From positions 1 through 64,000 of the forward strand of contig NZ_RAWG01000003.1 of the NCBI RefSeq assembly GCF_003611735.1: a DNA stretch of 64,000 nt, given 5' to 3'. Of the stretch, positions 9,780 through 18,656 are shown piece by piece. A model generated the notes under the pieces. That model had not been told where the DNA came from. It worked only from the letters and a program-made list of their open reading frames with translations, and ran no database searches. This DNA comes from Corallococcus sicarius. GTDB taxonomy: Bacteria; Myxococcota; Myxococcia; Myxococcales; Myxococcaceae. Each line of letters starts with the position of its first letter. Position 1 is the stretch's first letter. The translations under genes were made by a program, and so were the position numbers.

Positions 9780-12700
9780 CTAGGCCCCCCACCAACGGAA
9801 AGCCGCGAGATGCGCTGGCTGGCACAGCTCTTCCACGAGTTCCTCCCCGTCCAAGCCCGCCACCAGGGGAGAATCGGCGCTGTCGGTGAACGGCACGAGC
9901 AGTCCTGGGTCGACGTTGAACACGATCGACGCGGCGGAGCGCCTCAAGTGATCTATCAATTCGAGCACCTGGCGCACGGTCCGCTGGGCCGCCTGACTCC
10001 GAAGCTCTTGCAGCGCAGCGTGGGTCATGCAGAGTGCTTGTTTCAAAGCCTCGGGGCGGTGTCCGATCCGCCGGCGCATCAGCCCATATTGTTCGCACAC
10101 CAGGGCCTTGACGATGTCATGGACCGGCCATGCCAGATCGATGACAGCCAGGGCACCGTTGGCGAGGAAGCTCGCGGCAAGCCCTGGGATGCGGTCGCCA
10201 TCGTTGCGAAGCGGGAGCAGCATTCCCGCGCTCCCGGCAGTGCACGCCCAGAGCTCGACCACCTTGCAGCGAGGCATGAGCATCCCGTGGGTATTCCTCT
10301 CGCGAAGTGCTCTTCTTCCCTCCAACTGCATGAGCGACATCGTGTCGTTGAGGGAGTCCGCCTTGCCGACGCCATACAGTCGCAACGTGCGAATCCGTGA
10401 TGCCTGGGGCTCCAGGGTTCCCACCTCAACCACCCGGTTACCGCTGAGTTCTGCAGGGTCGACTACCAGGTGTGGAGGCTGAACGCGCCGGAGCGTCTCC
10501 ACTGCGGCCTCCCCGAAGCCAGTGGTTCCCTCCTCCCTGTCGCGGGCAAGCAAGCAGGCCGTGAAATCCTCAGCCTCCTGTTCCCTCGGCAGGAGAGAGA
10601 AGGCAATCGATGGCATGTGGACGAGCGCCTCGACTTGGTGCGCGAGGAGCCCCCCAGCGAGCTTCAATCCGAGCAGCGGCAGCTCACGCAGGGCCCCCGG
10701 AGCCAGGACACTCCACTTCAACTTCTTTCGAGCCTGCGCCGTTCGAAGCAGCGACTCGAGCACCGGCGCCAGCTGTTCCTCCACCATGCGCCATGAATTC
10801 CGCCGCATGTCTGAGGAGGTGCCCCGGCCGGAGGTCGCATCCTGCTCGGAAGGGTGCAGCACGCCCATGAGTGCGCCCTGGACCAGCACCTTCTCCAACC
10901 GGAAGGTCCGCTGACCGCGTGAGTGCCCATCGTTCCAACACGCCATGATCAGCAACTCCCCCTGAGGCTCGATCACGAGCCCGAGCACACCGTGTCCGTC
11001 AGACAGGTTCCTGAGGGCCTTCTCGTTCTTATCAAGGTCGCGCCCGGGTTCGATGAAGCTCGTCACGCCGGGGAACTCCTGGATGCCCGTGAGCTTGCGG
11101 CCTTGCGCATCAGCCTCCAGAAGCGTCTCCCAGGTCTTGGCGATGCTCGCCTCGATCCAGGCCGAGAGGCTGATGGCCTCGAAGGCGGCGGTGTGTGGCG
11201 GACGCGTTTCCTCTTTGCGGAGCGAGAGACACGTTTCGCCAAGGGTCCAGGCCGTCAGATCCGTGTCCACCTTCAACCCCTGAACCAGCGCTTGTGAGGA
11301 CACTGCGTAGGGGTCCAGGCGGTGAGGATGAGGACCGGGGAGCGCGGGATCCACGCTGGGAAAGAGGGTCGCATCGGTCAGGGTGGTGTGGAGCAGCCTC
11401 CGGATCCGCAGCAGATCCCACAGGTACTGCATGGCAGGCGGGAGGGACTCCAACCCCAGCGCTTCCGGTAGTCGCGCGAGCCGATGGAGCACGCTCAGGC
11501 GCAGATCGCACGAGTACTGCAAGCAGGCCAGGAGGTGAACCACATCCTCCGGCTGCGCGCGGGCATGCCCCGCCAGGTAGCCATTGAGCATCCATCGGTA
11601 TGCCGGTCCCGGCGTTCCCGTCATCCGCACCAGAGGAGAGCCGTCATCGGACGGATACCCCCAGATCGCGCCCTCCATCCGGTTGAGTGCCTGGTTTGAG
11701 GCCTTGGGCAACATGCCCGCGCCTGGCCGCGGACCTTCTTGAAACGCCTTGTGGTTGACGACGGCAACAAGTTCCTTCGGCGGCAGGAACGCCAGGGCTT
11801 CTTCGATGTTCAACGGCGCGTCACCCAGCTGTTCGAGCAGGGCGTGCAGACGGTAGAAGGCCGCAATGGTCTCACGATGGGGCCAGGTCCGTGGGACGAG
11901 CTTGCGGAGGGCTTCGATGCCGCTGGCGTTTCGCGCACGCACTGCTGGGGAGCCCAAGGCAATCAGCTCAGCCGCGGTCGTTGCTACCCGGAGGGCTTCG
12001 AATGTACCTGGGGTCACTCTTTCCAGCGCTGGGAGGACTTCCTCGAACGAGGTCTGAACCGCGTGATCGGGCTCCTCCTCCCGATGGTGCACACGCTGGA
12101 GGAAGCTCAACCGGGCCCGAGCCGCCACAGCGTCGGCGGACAGGTCCCCTGTGCAGGAAGAGAGACCGGCCAGAAGTCCCTCTGCGCGAGCCAGGGGCAC
12201 GGCGTGAGGGAGCATGGTCCGGACATCCCCTCGCTGGGCAACCTCGAGCCAGAGATGCGAGGCCTCGACGGAGAGCTGCTCCCGCTCGTGTGGTGAGATG
12301 CCTGGAACCGCAAGCGCCTCATGGACCCACGCCAGCGCGGCGAGCAGGTTGTTGAACTGAGAGGAGTTGAGCCGATCGCGCAGTACGCGAGCCACCGCCA
12401 GGGCTCGTTCCGGCGAGGGGGCCTCACCGGGCTCGGGGAGGGCCTCACGTTCGAGCCAGGAGTCCTGTAGCTCATCAAAGGAGACCGGTGACGGCGGCTC
12501 CTGGGCCAGGAGTTGTTCCAACTGCGCCTGCTCCTCGGCGGTGAGTGCCCGGTCGGAGCCCGGCGTCCATTCCTTCTCCGACTTCCACTCCGGCAGGCCC
12601 ACGAAGCGGATGCCTGCCCACGCAACGGGGCATGCCAGTCGCGCTTCGAGTTCGCCCACCTGGTGCTCGCTCATCTGGTCCGCAACGGGGCCCAGCATTC

Positions 12701-15251
12701 CCAGCACGGGACCGCGGATGTCCTGCTCGGGTGGAAGGCCCAAGGTTTCAGCGAAAGAGACAATGGCCTCGTTGACGGGAAGCCTCCGCAGGGATTCGAG
12801 CAGCAGCGGCAGGCTCTGCTCAAGCCACCGCCGCTGTGCACCCGTCAGGGCCTGAGCAGGCTCATCCCCCGCAGCGAGCCTTCGCCGGTATTCCCGTGCC
12901 AGGATTGCGGTCACCAGGTCAGGCACGGACCACTGTGCCCCGATGGCGGTTCTCACCCCGCTCGTCAGCAGGATGTGGTCCAGCCCGTAGCCCTCGTTCG
13001 CAGGACGTGTCAGGGGATCATGGGGAAGGTTGGCGCCCGACTGACACGCCCAGACCTCCACCCTCTCCATGCCATTCAGCGACGCTTCCTCGAGATCGCT
13101 GAAGTCGAGCGTCCCCCCCTTGATCTCGAGCCGGGGCCACTCTCCGGCGGTGTGCTCTCCGTGGGTGTAGATGCTGAGGGTCCGGGCCTCCGCGAGGGCA
13201 CCTTGGATGGCTTCGAGCGTGGCCTCGTCTCCCTCCAGGCAGCGTTCGCCTGGGCTTAGCGCCTGGAAGGCGATGGGGTGGAAGTGTGTCCCTCCGGGGA
13301 TGACCACCCACTCTCCCCTTCGAGGGGGAGTGGGTGCCGGGCGGGTGCGCAGCGGAAAGAGGCTGGGGAGCCAGATGATGGACTCGAACCGGTCGATGAG
13401 CCGGTGGCCCGCGGGGCCCAGTGCGGCGAGCGGGAGGAACGTCGACACGTGTGAGGGCAGCAGGACGGCTCGAGTCCACACCCCCGGGGGCAGAGCCGCT
13501 GAGAAGTCGAGTTCCTGCAACAATTTCGAGAGGAGTTCAGACTTCGTGAAGGTCGCACTTTGCTCTGCTGCTTGTCGAAGGAGGCTGAAGACCTCCGGAC
13601 GAATGGGGCAGGTGGAACTCCGTGCCATCAACTCGCCACCTTCGAGCCACACGGCGGCGGTCAGCAGCTCCAGCTCTTGCACGAAGATTCGTATCAGGAC
13701 ATGGCCTGGATGCTGGCGGAGCACTTCGGTCAGCTCCTCGGTACCAAGGTTCTGGTTGAGGATGTGCTGGGTCTCCGCGTAGTTCTTGTCTTCCCGCGCG
13801 AGCGCGTAGCGCAGCCGGGCTACTTGCTGGCGGCCCTTCTCGACCTGTGCTTCGAAGTACTCGGAGGGGACTGGCGCCTTTCGTGCGGCGATGCACCTTG
13901 GCAGGATGAAGGTGGAGCTTTCGTCCTCTGGATGTTGATCCAACTGGGGAATGACTTTGTCTAGGAATTCCCGCTGCCCATCAGGAGCCTGGCGTCTGAT
14001 CGACTGTGTGAATGAGTCGAGCATGTACGTCTGGCCCATATGCTTCGCCAGCTCACGATAGAGCGCCTTGGCAAGGGGCTCCTCAGGCCTCCGCACACGC
14101 GATGAGAGGTTTTCGGCGAAGCGGAAGCCGCTCGTGTTCTCAAGAGCCAGGAAGGCGCTCAGGGCATCCTGTTGGTCCTGCGCGAGGATGCAGGCCACGG
14201 CCTCTGCAGCCTGCTGGAGGTCAATCGAAGCCGCGTCCGCCTCGGAGTCGGAGATGGTTGCCTCGGCCCGATGCTGGATGGCCTTCTCGATGAAGCCGCT
14301 CAGCAGCTCAATGGCGGCTTTGGGTCCATCGGCTCTCCTGAGCAGCGCAGCCAGGTGCCGCAGATGCTTGAACTGGTCCAGCACATTCCATCGCACCTGC
14401 TCCAGCAAGGTCCGGGCGTGGGCCGCCCGCTCGGGAGCATCACCACCGAGGATGATTTCCGCGAGTTCCATGCGCGCAAGCGCTTGATATTGCGGGTCCC
14501 CCGTCTGGATGACCTCCTTGGCCAGTTGCTCGGCCCGTTTGCGGTCCTGTTTGCGTCCCCGTGCGCGCAACAGGCTCGCGGAGGAGAGCTGGGACCGGAG
14601 GGGAATGTCGTTGCGGGAGGCTCCAAAAATTTCCTTGGCGCGCTGGGCGCACTCCATCGCCCGGTCATATTCGCGGATCGCGCGCTCGACCTCTCCCAGT
14701 TCGGTTCCCAGGAAGTTGGCGAGGTTCAGGTGGACCTCGGAGCGTTGTTGAAGGCCCAGCTGGCCGCAGTCCTTCAGCCTCCAGAGCGCACCTCTGTAGC
14801 GTCGTTCAATCTCCTCGAAGAGTGGCGCTTGATCCTCCCGCGCGAGCAGTTGAGCCATCCGGCGAAGGCATACTGCGAGGGAGCTTTCGGTCTCCGCGTA
14901 GCGGAGCGGGGCGCGTTGGCGGACCGGTGATTCCAGCGCACGGGTGTAGAGTTGCCTGGCAGTGGTGAGCGAGAACAAGTCCTCCTGTGCATCCGCGAGT
15001 GCATGCGCCAGGTCATGGCGAGCGGCTGCCGCAGCGGCGGTGTCATCCTTCTCCGTGTGCAGCGCCAGCGCTCGGTGAAAGAGGGGGAGTGCTTGCTCCC
15101 TGCGGCCCAAGGCGACCAGGCTCTGCGCTCGAAGACGCAGGTTCCAGGATTCGGGGTTCTCTGCGAGGGCCAGGTCGTAGGCTTTCTCTTCCTGAAGCGC
15201 CTGGAACCCCTTCCGGGCTTCCTCGAAAATCTTCTTCTTGGATTTCAGCAT
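9780..15251 (-). CDS. Tandem-CHAT caspase-clan protein, second domain lacking the catalytic His
   Basis: An 1823-residue cytosolic-looking protein. AGGAGG seven bases before MLKSKKKIFEEA fixes the start. Residues 1-450 are helical TPR-like repeats. The first CHAT protease domain is about 510-830, with His697 in SIYTHGEH and Cys736 in VWACQSG, the expected dyad. A helical linker follows. The second CHAT domain, about 1400-1800, has Cys1670 in LWACTAGS, but the position matching His697 is Val1628 (RLYGVGKAD). It therefore looks like a pseudo-protease. CHAT proteases are known to cut partner proteins in immunity or death pathways; the substrate here is unknown. Two small genes follow beyond the IS, and the stop codon is part of the IS target CTAG. 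Confidence 0.85.
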   Translation of the reverse strand: MLKSKKKIFEEARKGFQALQEEKAYDLALAENPESWNLRLRAQSLVALGRREQALPLFHRALALHTEKDDTAAAAAARHDLAHALADAQEDLFSLTTARQLYTRALESPVRQRAPLRYAETESSLAVCLRRMAQLLAREDQAPLFEEIERRYRGALWRLKDCGQLGLQQRSEVHLNLANFLGTELGEVERAIREYDRAMECAQRAKEIFGASRNDIPLRSQLSSASLLRARGRKQDRKRAEQLAKEVIQTGDPQYQALARMELAEIILGGDAPERAAHARTLLEQVRWNVLDQFKHLRHLAALLRRADGPKAAIELLSGFIEKAIQHRAEATISDSEADAASIDLQQAAEAVACILAQDQQDALSAFLALENTSGFRFAENLSSRVRRPEEPLAKALYRELAKHMGQTYMLDSFTQSIRRQAPDGQREFLDKVIPQLDQHPEDESSTFILPRCIAARKAPVPSEYFEAQVEKGRQQVARLRYALAREDKNYAETQHILNQNLGTEELTEVLRQHPGHVLIRIFVQELELLTAAVWLEGGELMARSSTCPIRPEVFSLLRQAAEQSATFTKSELLSKLLQELDFSAALPPGVWTRAVLLPSHVSTFLPLAALGPAGHRLIDRFESIIWLPSLFPLRTRPAPTPPRRGEWVVIPGGTHFHPIAFQALSPGERCLEGDEATLEAIQGALAEARTLSIYTHGEHTAGEWPRLEIKGGTLDFSDLEEASLNGMERVEVWACQSGANLPHDPLTRPANEGYGLDHILLTSGVRTAIGAQWSVPDLVTAILAREYRRRLAAGDEPAQALTGAQRRWLEQSLPLLLESLRRLPVNEAIVSFAETLGLPPEQDIRGPVLGMLGPVADQMSEHQVGELEARLACPVAWAGIRFVGLPEWKSEKEWTPGSDRALTAEEQAQLEQLLAQEPPSPVSFDELQDSWLEREALPEPGEAPSPERALAVARVLRDRLNSSQFNNLLAALAWVHEALAVPGISPHEREQLSVEASHLWLEVAQRGDVRTMLPHAVPLARAEGLLAGLSSCTGDLSADAVAARARLSFLQRVHHREEEPDHAVQTSFEEVLPALERVTPGTFEALRVATTAAELIALGSPAVRARNASGIEALRKLVPRTWPHRETIAAFYRLHALLEQLGDAPLNIEEALAFLPPKELVAVVNHKAFQEGPRPGAGMLPKASNQALNRMEGAIWGYPSDDGSPLVRMTGTPGPAYRWMLNGYLAGHARAQPEDVVHLLACLQYSCDLRLSVLHRLARLPEALGLESLPPAMQYLWDLLRIRRLLHTTLTDATLFPSVDPALPGPHPHRLDPYAVSSQALVQGLKVDTDLTAWTLGETCLSLRKEETRPPHTAAFEAISLSAWIEASIAKTWETLLEADAQGRKLTGIQEFPGVTSFIEPGRDLDKNEKALRNLSDGHGVLGLVIEPQGELLIMACWNDGHSRGQRTFRLEKVLVQGALMGVLHPSEQDATSGRGTSSDMRRNSWRMVEEQLAPVLESLLRTAQARKKLKWSVLAPGALRELPLLGLKLAGGLLAHQVEALVHMPSIAFSLLPREQEAEDFTACLLARDREEGTTGFGEAAVETLRRVQPPHLVVDPAELSGNRVVEVGTLEPQASRIRTLRLYGVGKADSLNDTMSLMQLEGRRALRERNTHGMLMPRCKVVELWACTAGSAGMLLPLRNDGDRIPGLAASFLANGALAVIDLAWPVHDIVKALVCEQYGLMRRRIGHRPEALKQALCMTHAALQELRSQAAQRTVRQVLELIDHLRRSAASIVFNVDPGLLVPFTDSADSPLVAGLDGEELVEELCQPAHLAAFRWWGA

Positions 15252-15699
15252 GTGCGTTCCTCCTGCATCCATAGCGGGAAGCCTCCGCAGGGTTTCCCCA
15301 AACCTGCCCCCTGTGTGCCGGGGCCTCTGACCTTGGGGTGAGGCGTATGAGAACAGGCTGGCGCGGCCGACGGTCGCTGAGGTGGTCGCGTGACGCCTCC
15401 TGGTGCCCCCTATGTGCCCCTTCGCTGTGGAATCAGGCGCAACCGGGTGGGACAGGGTGGGATGCCGAGCCCGGGTGAACTCTAGGATGCGGAGGGTCAA
15501 GACGCGTCCTGCGTGAGGTTTCCATTCCCGTGCCGGGGGCGAGTCCCGGCCCCGGCCCTCGGGGCGGCCCGGTGTTCGACCCCGGACCCGTGCGGCGCGG
15601 GCCCTCTCGGGGGCCTGCTGTTCGCGCGTGTGTCGGTGGGTGGGTTGTGGCAGTCACGGGCCTGGGCGGAGCGCGCCCCCTTCCCGAAGGACGGTTTGC
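15252..15699. other. Intergenic region between divergent genes
   Basis: About 450 bases between the tandem-CHAT gene and the squalene-synthase-like gene. It must hold both promoters, but no convincing -35/-10 or sigma-54 site was seen. It contains the inverted repeat at 15288-15306 and GC-rich stem-forming sequence near 15530-15560. No gene is supported. Confidence 0.5.
15288..15306. promoter_or_regulatory. Short inverted repeat upstream of the tandem-CHAT start
   Basis: cagggtttccccaaacctg forms a 7-bp stem with one bulge and a 4-base loop. It lies 37-55 bases before the ATG, within the likely leader. It could be an operator half-pair or a leader hairpin; there is no other support. Confidence 0.3.
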
Positions 15700-16662
15700 T
15701 TGAGTGACGCTGCCCCTGTGACGGCCCTCCCGCTTCGGGACGACGAGCTGTCGGATTTCCTCGCGCGCACCAGCCGCACGTTCGCGCTCGCCATCCCGCT
15801 CCTGGAGGAGCCCCTGCGCCGCGAGGTGGGCCTGGGCTACCTGCTCTTGCGCGTCGCCGACACGCTGGAGGACGCCGCGTCCTGGACGCGCGAGGCCCGG
15901 CGCGAGGCGCTGGCCGGCTTCGAGGCCCTGCTCAAGGAGGACCCGGAAGCCGACGCCGAGGCGCTCTCTCGCGACTGGCGGGAGCGCCGTCCGAGCGAGG
16001 ACGCGGGCTACCTGGACCTCCTGGCGCGCACGCCTTCGCTGCTGGCGAGCCTGGACGCACTTCGCCTGGAGGCCGGCGCCATCCTGCGCCACTTCGTGCT
16101 CAAGACGGTGCAGGGCATGCGCGAGGTGCTCGCGAGCGCCACCGCCGAGGGCCTGCTGGCGTTGGACTCGCTCCAGTCCCTGCGTGACTATTGCTACATC
16201 GTGGCCGGACTGGTGGGGGAGCTGCTCACGGAGCTGTTCGTCCTGGACGCGCGCCTCACCCCCTTCTCCCCGAACCTGCGCGCCCTGGCCCCGCTCTTCG
16301 GCGAGGGCCTGCAACTGGTCAACATCCTCAAGGACGCCCGGCAGGATGCGCGGGAGGGGCGCTCGCTCCTCCCCCCCGGCGTCCAGCTCCAGGACGTGGA
16401 GCGGCTCGCGGGCGAGGACCTGGTCGCGGCCGCGCGCTACGTGCGGGCCCTCTACAGCGCGGGCGCCTCCCGGGACGTGCTCGCCTTCACCACCCTGCCC
16501 CTGCTGCTCGCGCAGGCCACGCTGGAGCTGCTCGTGCGCGACGGCGCCGGTGCCAAGGTGTCCCGCGCGGTGGTGACCTCCCAGATGATCGCCCTCCAGA
16601 GCGCCCTGGAGCGGGGCACGCTCCCGGAGGCCGTGGAGGCGCTCGCGGGCCCCACCCCGTGA
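15700..16662 (+). CDS. Squalene synthase-like prenyltransferase
   Basis: A 320-residue head-to-head prenyl synthase that should condense two farnesyl diphosphates (or a longer pair). The first Asp-rich motif is LLRVADTLEDA and the second is NILKDARQDAREGR. DYCYIVAGLVGELL matches the segment typical of eukaryotic-type squalene synthases more than phytoene synthases, so squalene is the more likely product. I chose the TTG at 15700 because GAAGGA lies eight bases upstream; a GTG at 15718 has no such site. No other sterol, hopanoid or carotenoid gene lies nearby. Confidence 0.8.
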   Translation: MSDAAPVTALPLRDDELSDFLARTSRTFALAIPLLEEPLRREVGLGYLLLRVADTLEDAASWTREARREALAGFEALLKEDPEADAEALSRDWRERRPSEDAGYLDLLARTPSLLASLDALRLEAGAILRHFVLKTVQGMREVLASATAEGLLALDSLQSLRDYCYIVAGLVGELLTELFVLDARLTPFSPNLRALAPLFGEGLQLVNILKDARQDAREGRSLLPPGVQLQDVERLAGEDLVAAARYVRALYSAGASRDVLAFTTLPLLLAQATLELLVRDGAGAKVSRAVVTSQMIALQSALERGTLPEAVEALAGPTP

Positions 16663-16807
16663 CGCCCCGGAGGGGTTTGTAAGGGAATCCCGATCTTCGT
16701 TTCGAACTGGATATTCGCGTTTTGGCGGCTTGTCTCGGTTTCGATGTGAGTGAGACAACCGTTGTCGCCCCCGTCACTCCGGCGGGGCGGATGACGGAGA
16801 CAACCCC

Positions 16808-17092
16808 ATGAAGAACCTGTTCAAGCGGCTGCTGTTGGCGTCTGGGCTGGCGTTGGCGGTCGGCTGCGGCGGCGGGATGGCGGCCGAGGAGGTCACCCCG
16901 GCGACGGTGGAGGAAGGTAGCGTGACGCAGGAGGCGCTGCCCGTCTGTGGCTCGGGCCTGGACTGCCGCGGCTCCTCCTTCAGTGGCTCATACATGTGCA
17001 TCCAGACCCCGACGTCCACGCGCGCCGTCTACTGCTGCCCGAGCGGCCAGCGCGTCTACTACGCCGACGACCGCGGTTACTTCTGCGCCTAG
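16808..17092 (+). CDS. Small Cys-rich lipoprotein
   Basis: A 94-residue predicted lipoprotein. The start MKNLFKRLLLASGLALAV leads into the lipobox AVGC. A short acidic linker (EEVTPATVEEGSV) follows, then a compact domain with six Cys: PVCGSGLDCRG, YMCIQ, VYCCPSGQR and the C-terminal YFCA. Disulphide bonding outside the cytoplasm is likely. GGAGA lies before the ATG. It converges on another lipoprotein gene across a strong hairpin. Function unknown. Confidence 0.75.
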   Translation: MKNLFKRLLLASGLALAVGCGGGMAAEEVTPATVEEGSVTQEALPVCGSGLDCRGSSFSGSYMCIQTPTSTRAVYCCPSGQRVYYADDRGYFCA

Positions 17093-17146
17093 CTTCGCCT
17101 GCCACTCCCAGGCCCTGTGCGCCCGAGGTGCTGGCCCGCGACGACG

Positions 17147-17180
17147 GGCCATGCCGCCGGAGGTCCCCGGCGGCATGGCC
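17147..17180. terminator. Perfect 14-bp hairpin between convergent genes
   Basis: ggccatgccgccgg at 17147-17160 is the exact reverse complement of 17167-17180, with a 6-base loop. It lies between two convergent lipoprotein genes and can serve both strands. There is no T tract. Confidence 0.65.
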
Positions 17181-17197
17181 TGGATGTGCCGCTGCGG

Positions 17198-17719
17198 TCA
17201 GCGAAGCCCCTGATAGCCGTAACCGGTGACAGTGACGGTGGAGAGCAGCTGGCTGTGGGTCGTGTTGGCATAGAGCCTGAAGTCGTAGTGATGTCCCACC
17301 TGGATCCACCACGCGAACTCGCAGCCTGACTGGGCTTGGGTAAAGAGCAGCTCGGGCTGGCCATCCACGCTCACCCAGACCTCGCCAACCGTGGCCTGGT
17401 AGACCTGCCAGCAGATCTGCGTTGAGCCGATGCTCGTGGCGTTGGTGTTGATCCACACGTCCGTGGGGCTCGCGGAGACGGTCCCCGAGGCAGAAGCTCC
17501 GCCGCGACGGCAGAGCCACTGCGCGTCGCAGTAGTAGCCGGTGGGGCATCGGCCCTCCTCATCACAATCGATAATCAGTGACTTGACGTCTCCCTCCTGC
17601 GACTCGCGGATGCCTGGATCCGAAACCTGCACCGGCTCCATGGTCTCTTCCGTGTCACCACAGGCGCCCAATGCCAGTGCCACTGCGAGGAACGCTGCGC
17701 TCAGCCATCGGCTTTTCAT
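17198..17719 (-). CDS. Lipoprotein with Cys-rich segment and beta-rich C-terminus
   Basis: A 173-residue predicted lipoprotein. MKSRWLSAAFLAVALAL leads into the lipobox LGAC, and AGGGGGT lies before this ATG. After an acidic linker comes IDCDEEGRCPTGYYCD, a short Cys-bearing motif common in myxobacterial surface proteins. A beta-rich domain follows with aromatic residues (CEFAWWIQVGHHYDFRLY), possibly ligand- or carbohydrate-binding. Function unknown. Confidence 0.75.
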   Translation of the reverse strand: MKSRWLSAAFLAVALALGACGDTEETMEPVQVSDPGIRESQEGDVKSLIIDCDEEGRCPTGYYCDAQWLCRRGGASASGTVSASPTDVWINTNATSIGSTQICWQVYQATVGEVWVSVDGQPELLFTQAQSGCEFAWWIQVGHHYDFRLYANTTHSQLLSTVTVTGYGYQGLR

Positions 17720-17976
17720 GCACGACCCCCTGAATGCGTTTGCGGAGAGCCATTGCAGGCCCCCTTGGCTTGGATGAGCCGACAAAGCGGAAAGTGATGC
17801 GAAAGCATTGCGGGCTGCGTGGGGGATGGGAGATGAGCTCCATCCCCCCTTCCACAGCGACGCACTGCGCCATGCGTCGCTCTGGAGGGGGACGGTTCCG
17901 CTCAGGAGTCCGCAACTTCCGGGTGCCCATATCGGATAATTCCGATGTTGGTGTTCCCCCTGGAGTTCTGCCCCTC

Positions 17977-18519
17977 ATGAACTGCGCCCGTTCGACCCCG
18001 GCGGTCATCGTCTACTTCCCTGCGCGCACGGACGCGGCGCCTCCGAAGGTGTCCCGTCAGCCGGTGCGGGTGGAGCGGCCCGCCCTCGCGGGCGTGGACG
18101 GGCTGCCCTTCGCCGCCACGCGTCAGCGCGGCCTGTGGACCTTCCAGACGCCGACGGGGCAGGAGCGGTGGCTGCCCGGTCGGGTGCGGGGGCAGGCCCG
18201 GATGCAGGCCTTCCTGGTGGAGGCGCTGGGGTTTGGGGGCCTCATCCAGGGGTACGACGTCGCGGCGGACACGCGCAGTGACTCGATTCCCGGGCACCCG
18301 GACTTCGCGAAGAACTTCGACCTGTTCCTCCACCACTACGCGGGCGCGCTGCTCAAGCGGATGCTGCCGGAGCCCGCGTTCGCGCAGGCGCTGGGGCGGG
18401 TGGTGATGCTCAACGGCCAGCAGTGGACCGGGCTGGGCTTCACCCTGACGGACGCCGGGCAGCGCCTGGTGGATGGGTGGCTCGCGGAGCAGGGTGTGGT
18501 GCTCGGCCCGACGGCCTGA
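17977..18519 (+). CDS. Conserved-looking hypothetical protein
   Basis: A 180-residue soluble protein. The frame is open upstream, but MNCARSTPAVIVYFPARTD follows a GGAG and begins the well-composed part. It has aromatic and basic segments (GLWTFQTPTGQERWLPGR) and a helical C-terminal half (FDLFLHHYAGALLKRMLPEP). There is no signal peptide or known motif. It precedes dusA by 137 bases on the same strand, so co-expression is possible but not evident. I do not recognise it. Confidence 0.6.
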   Translation: MNCARSTPAVIVYFPARTDAAPPKVSRQPVRVERPALAGVDGLPFAATRQRGLWTFQTPTGQERWLPGRVRGQARMQAFLVEALGFGGLIQGYDVAADTRSDSIPGHPDFAKNFDLFLHHYAGALLKRMLPEPAFAQALGRVVMLNGQQWTGLGFTLTDAGQRLVDGWLAEQGVVLGPTA

Positions 18520-18656
18520 GCCCTGGCCCCCGGGCCTGGCTCCGGAGTCTTGCGGTGCGACCCGGCCGGCCCGCCGGGTCGCCTGCCTCCGGAGGGACCC
18601 GGAAGGCCATGGAGAGCCCCTGGGCGGACGGCGGGATTCCGGATAGGGGTAGGGTG

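Noticed and set aside
10282-10302. THG motif in the second CHAT domain (residues 1654-1656) as the missing catalytic His
   Set aside because: It lies only 15 residues before the Cys, while the true His in domain 1 is 39 before; alignment places it in a loop. Kept as a possible refutation.
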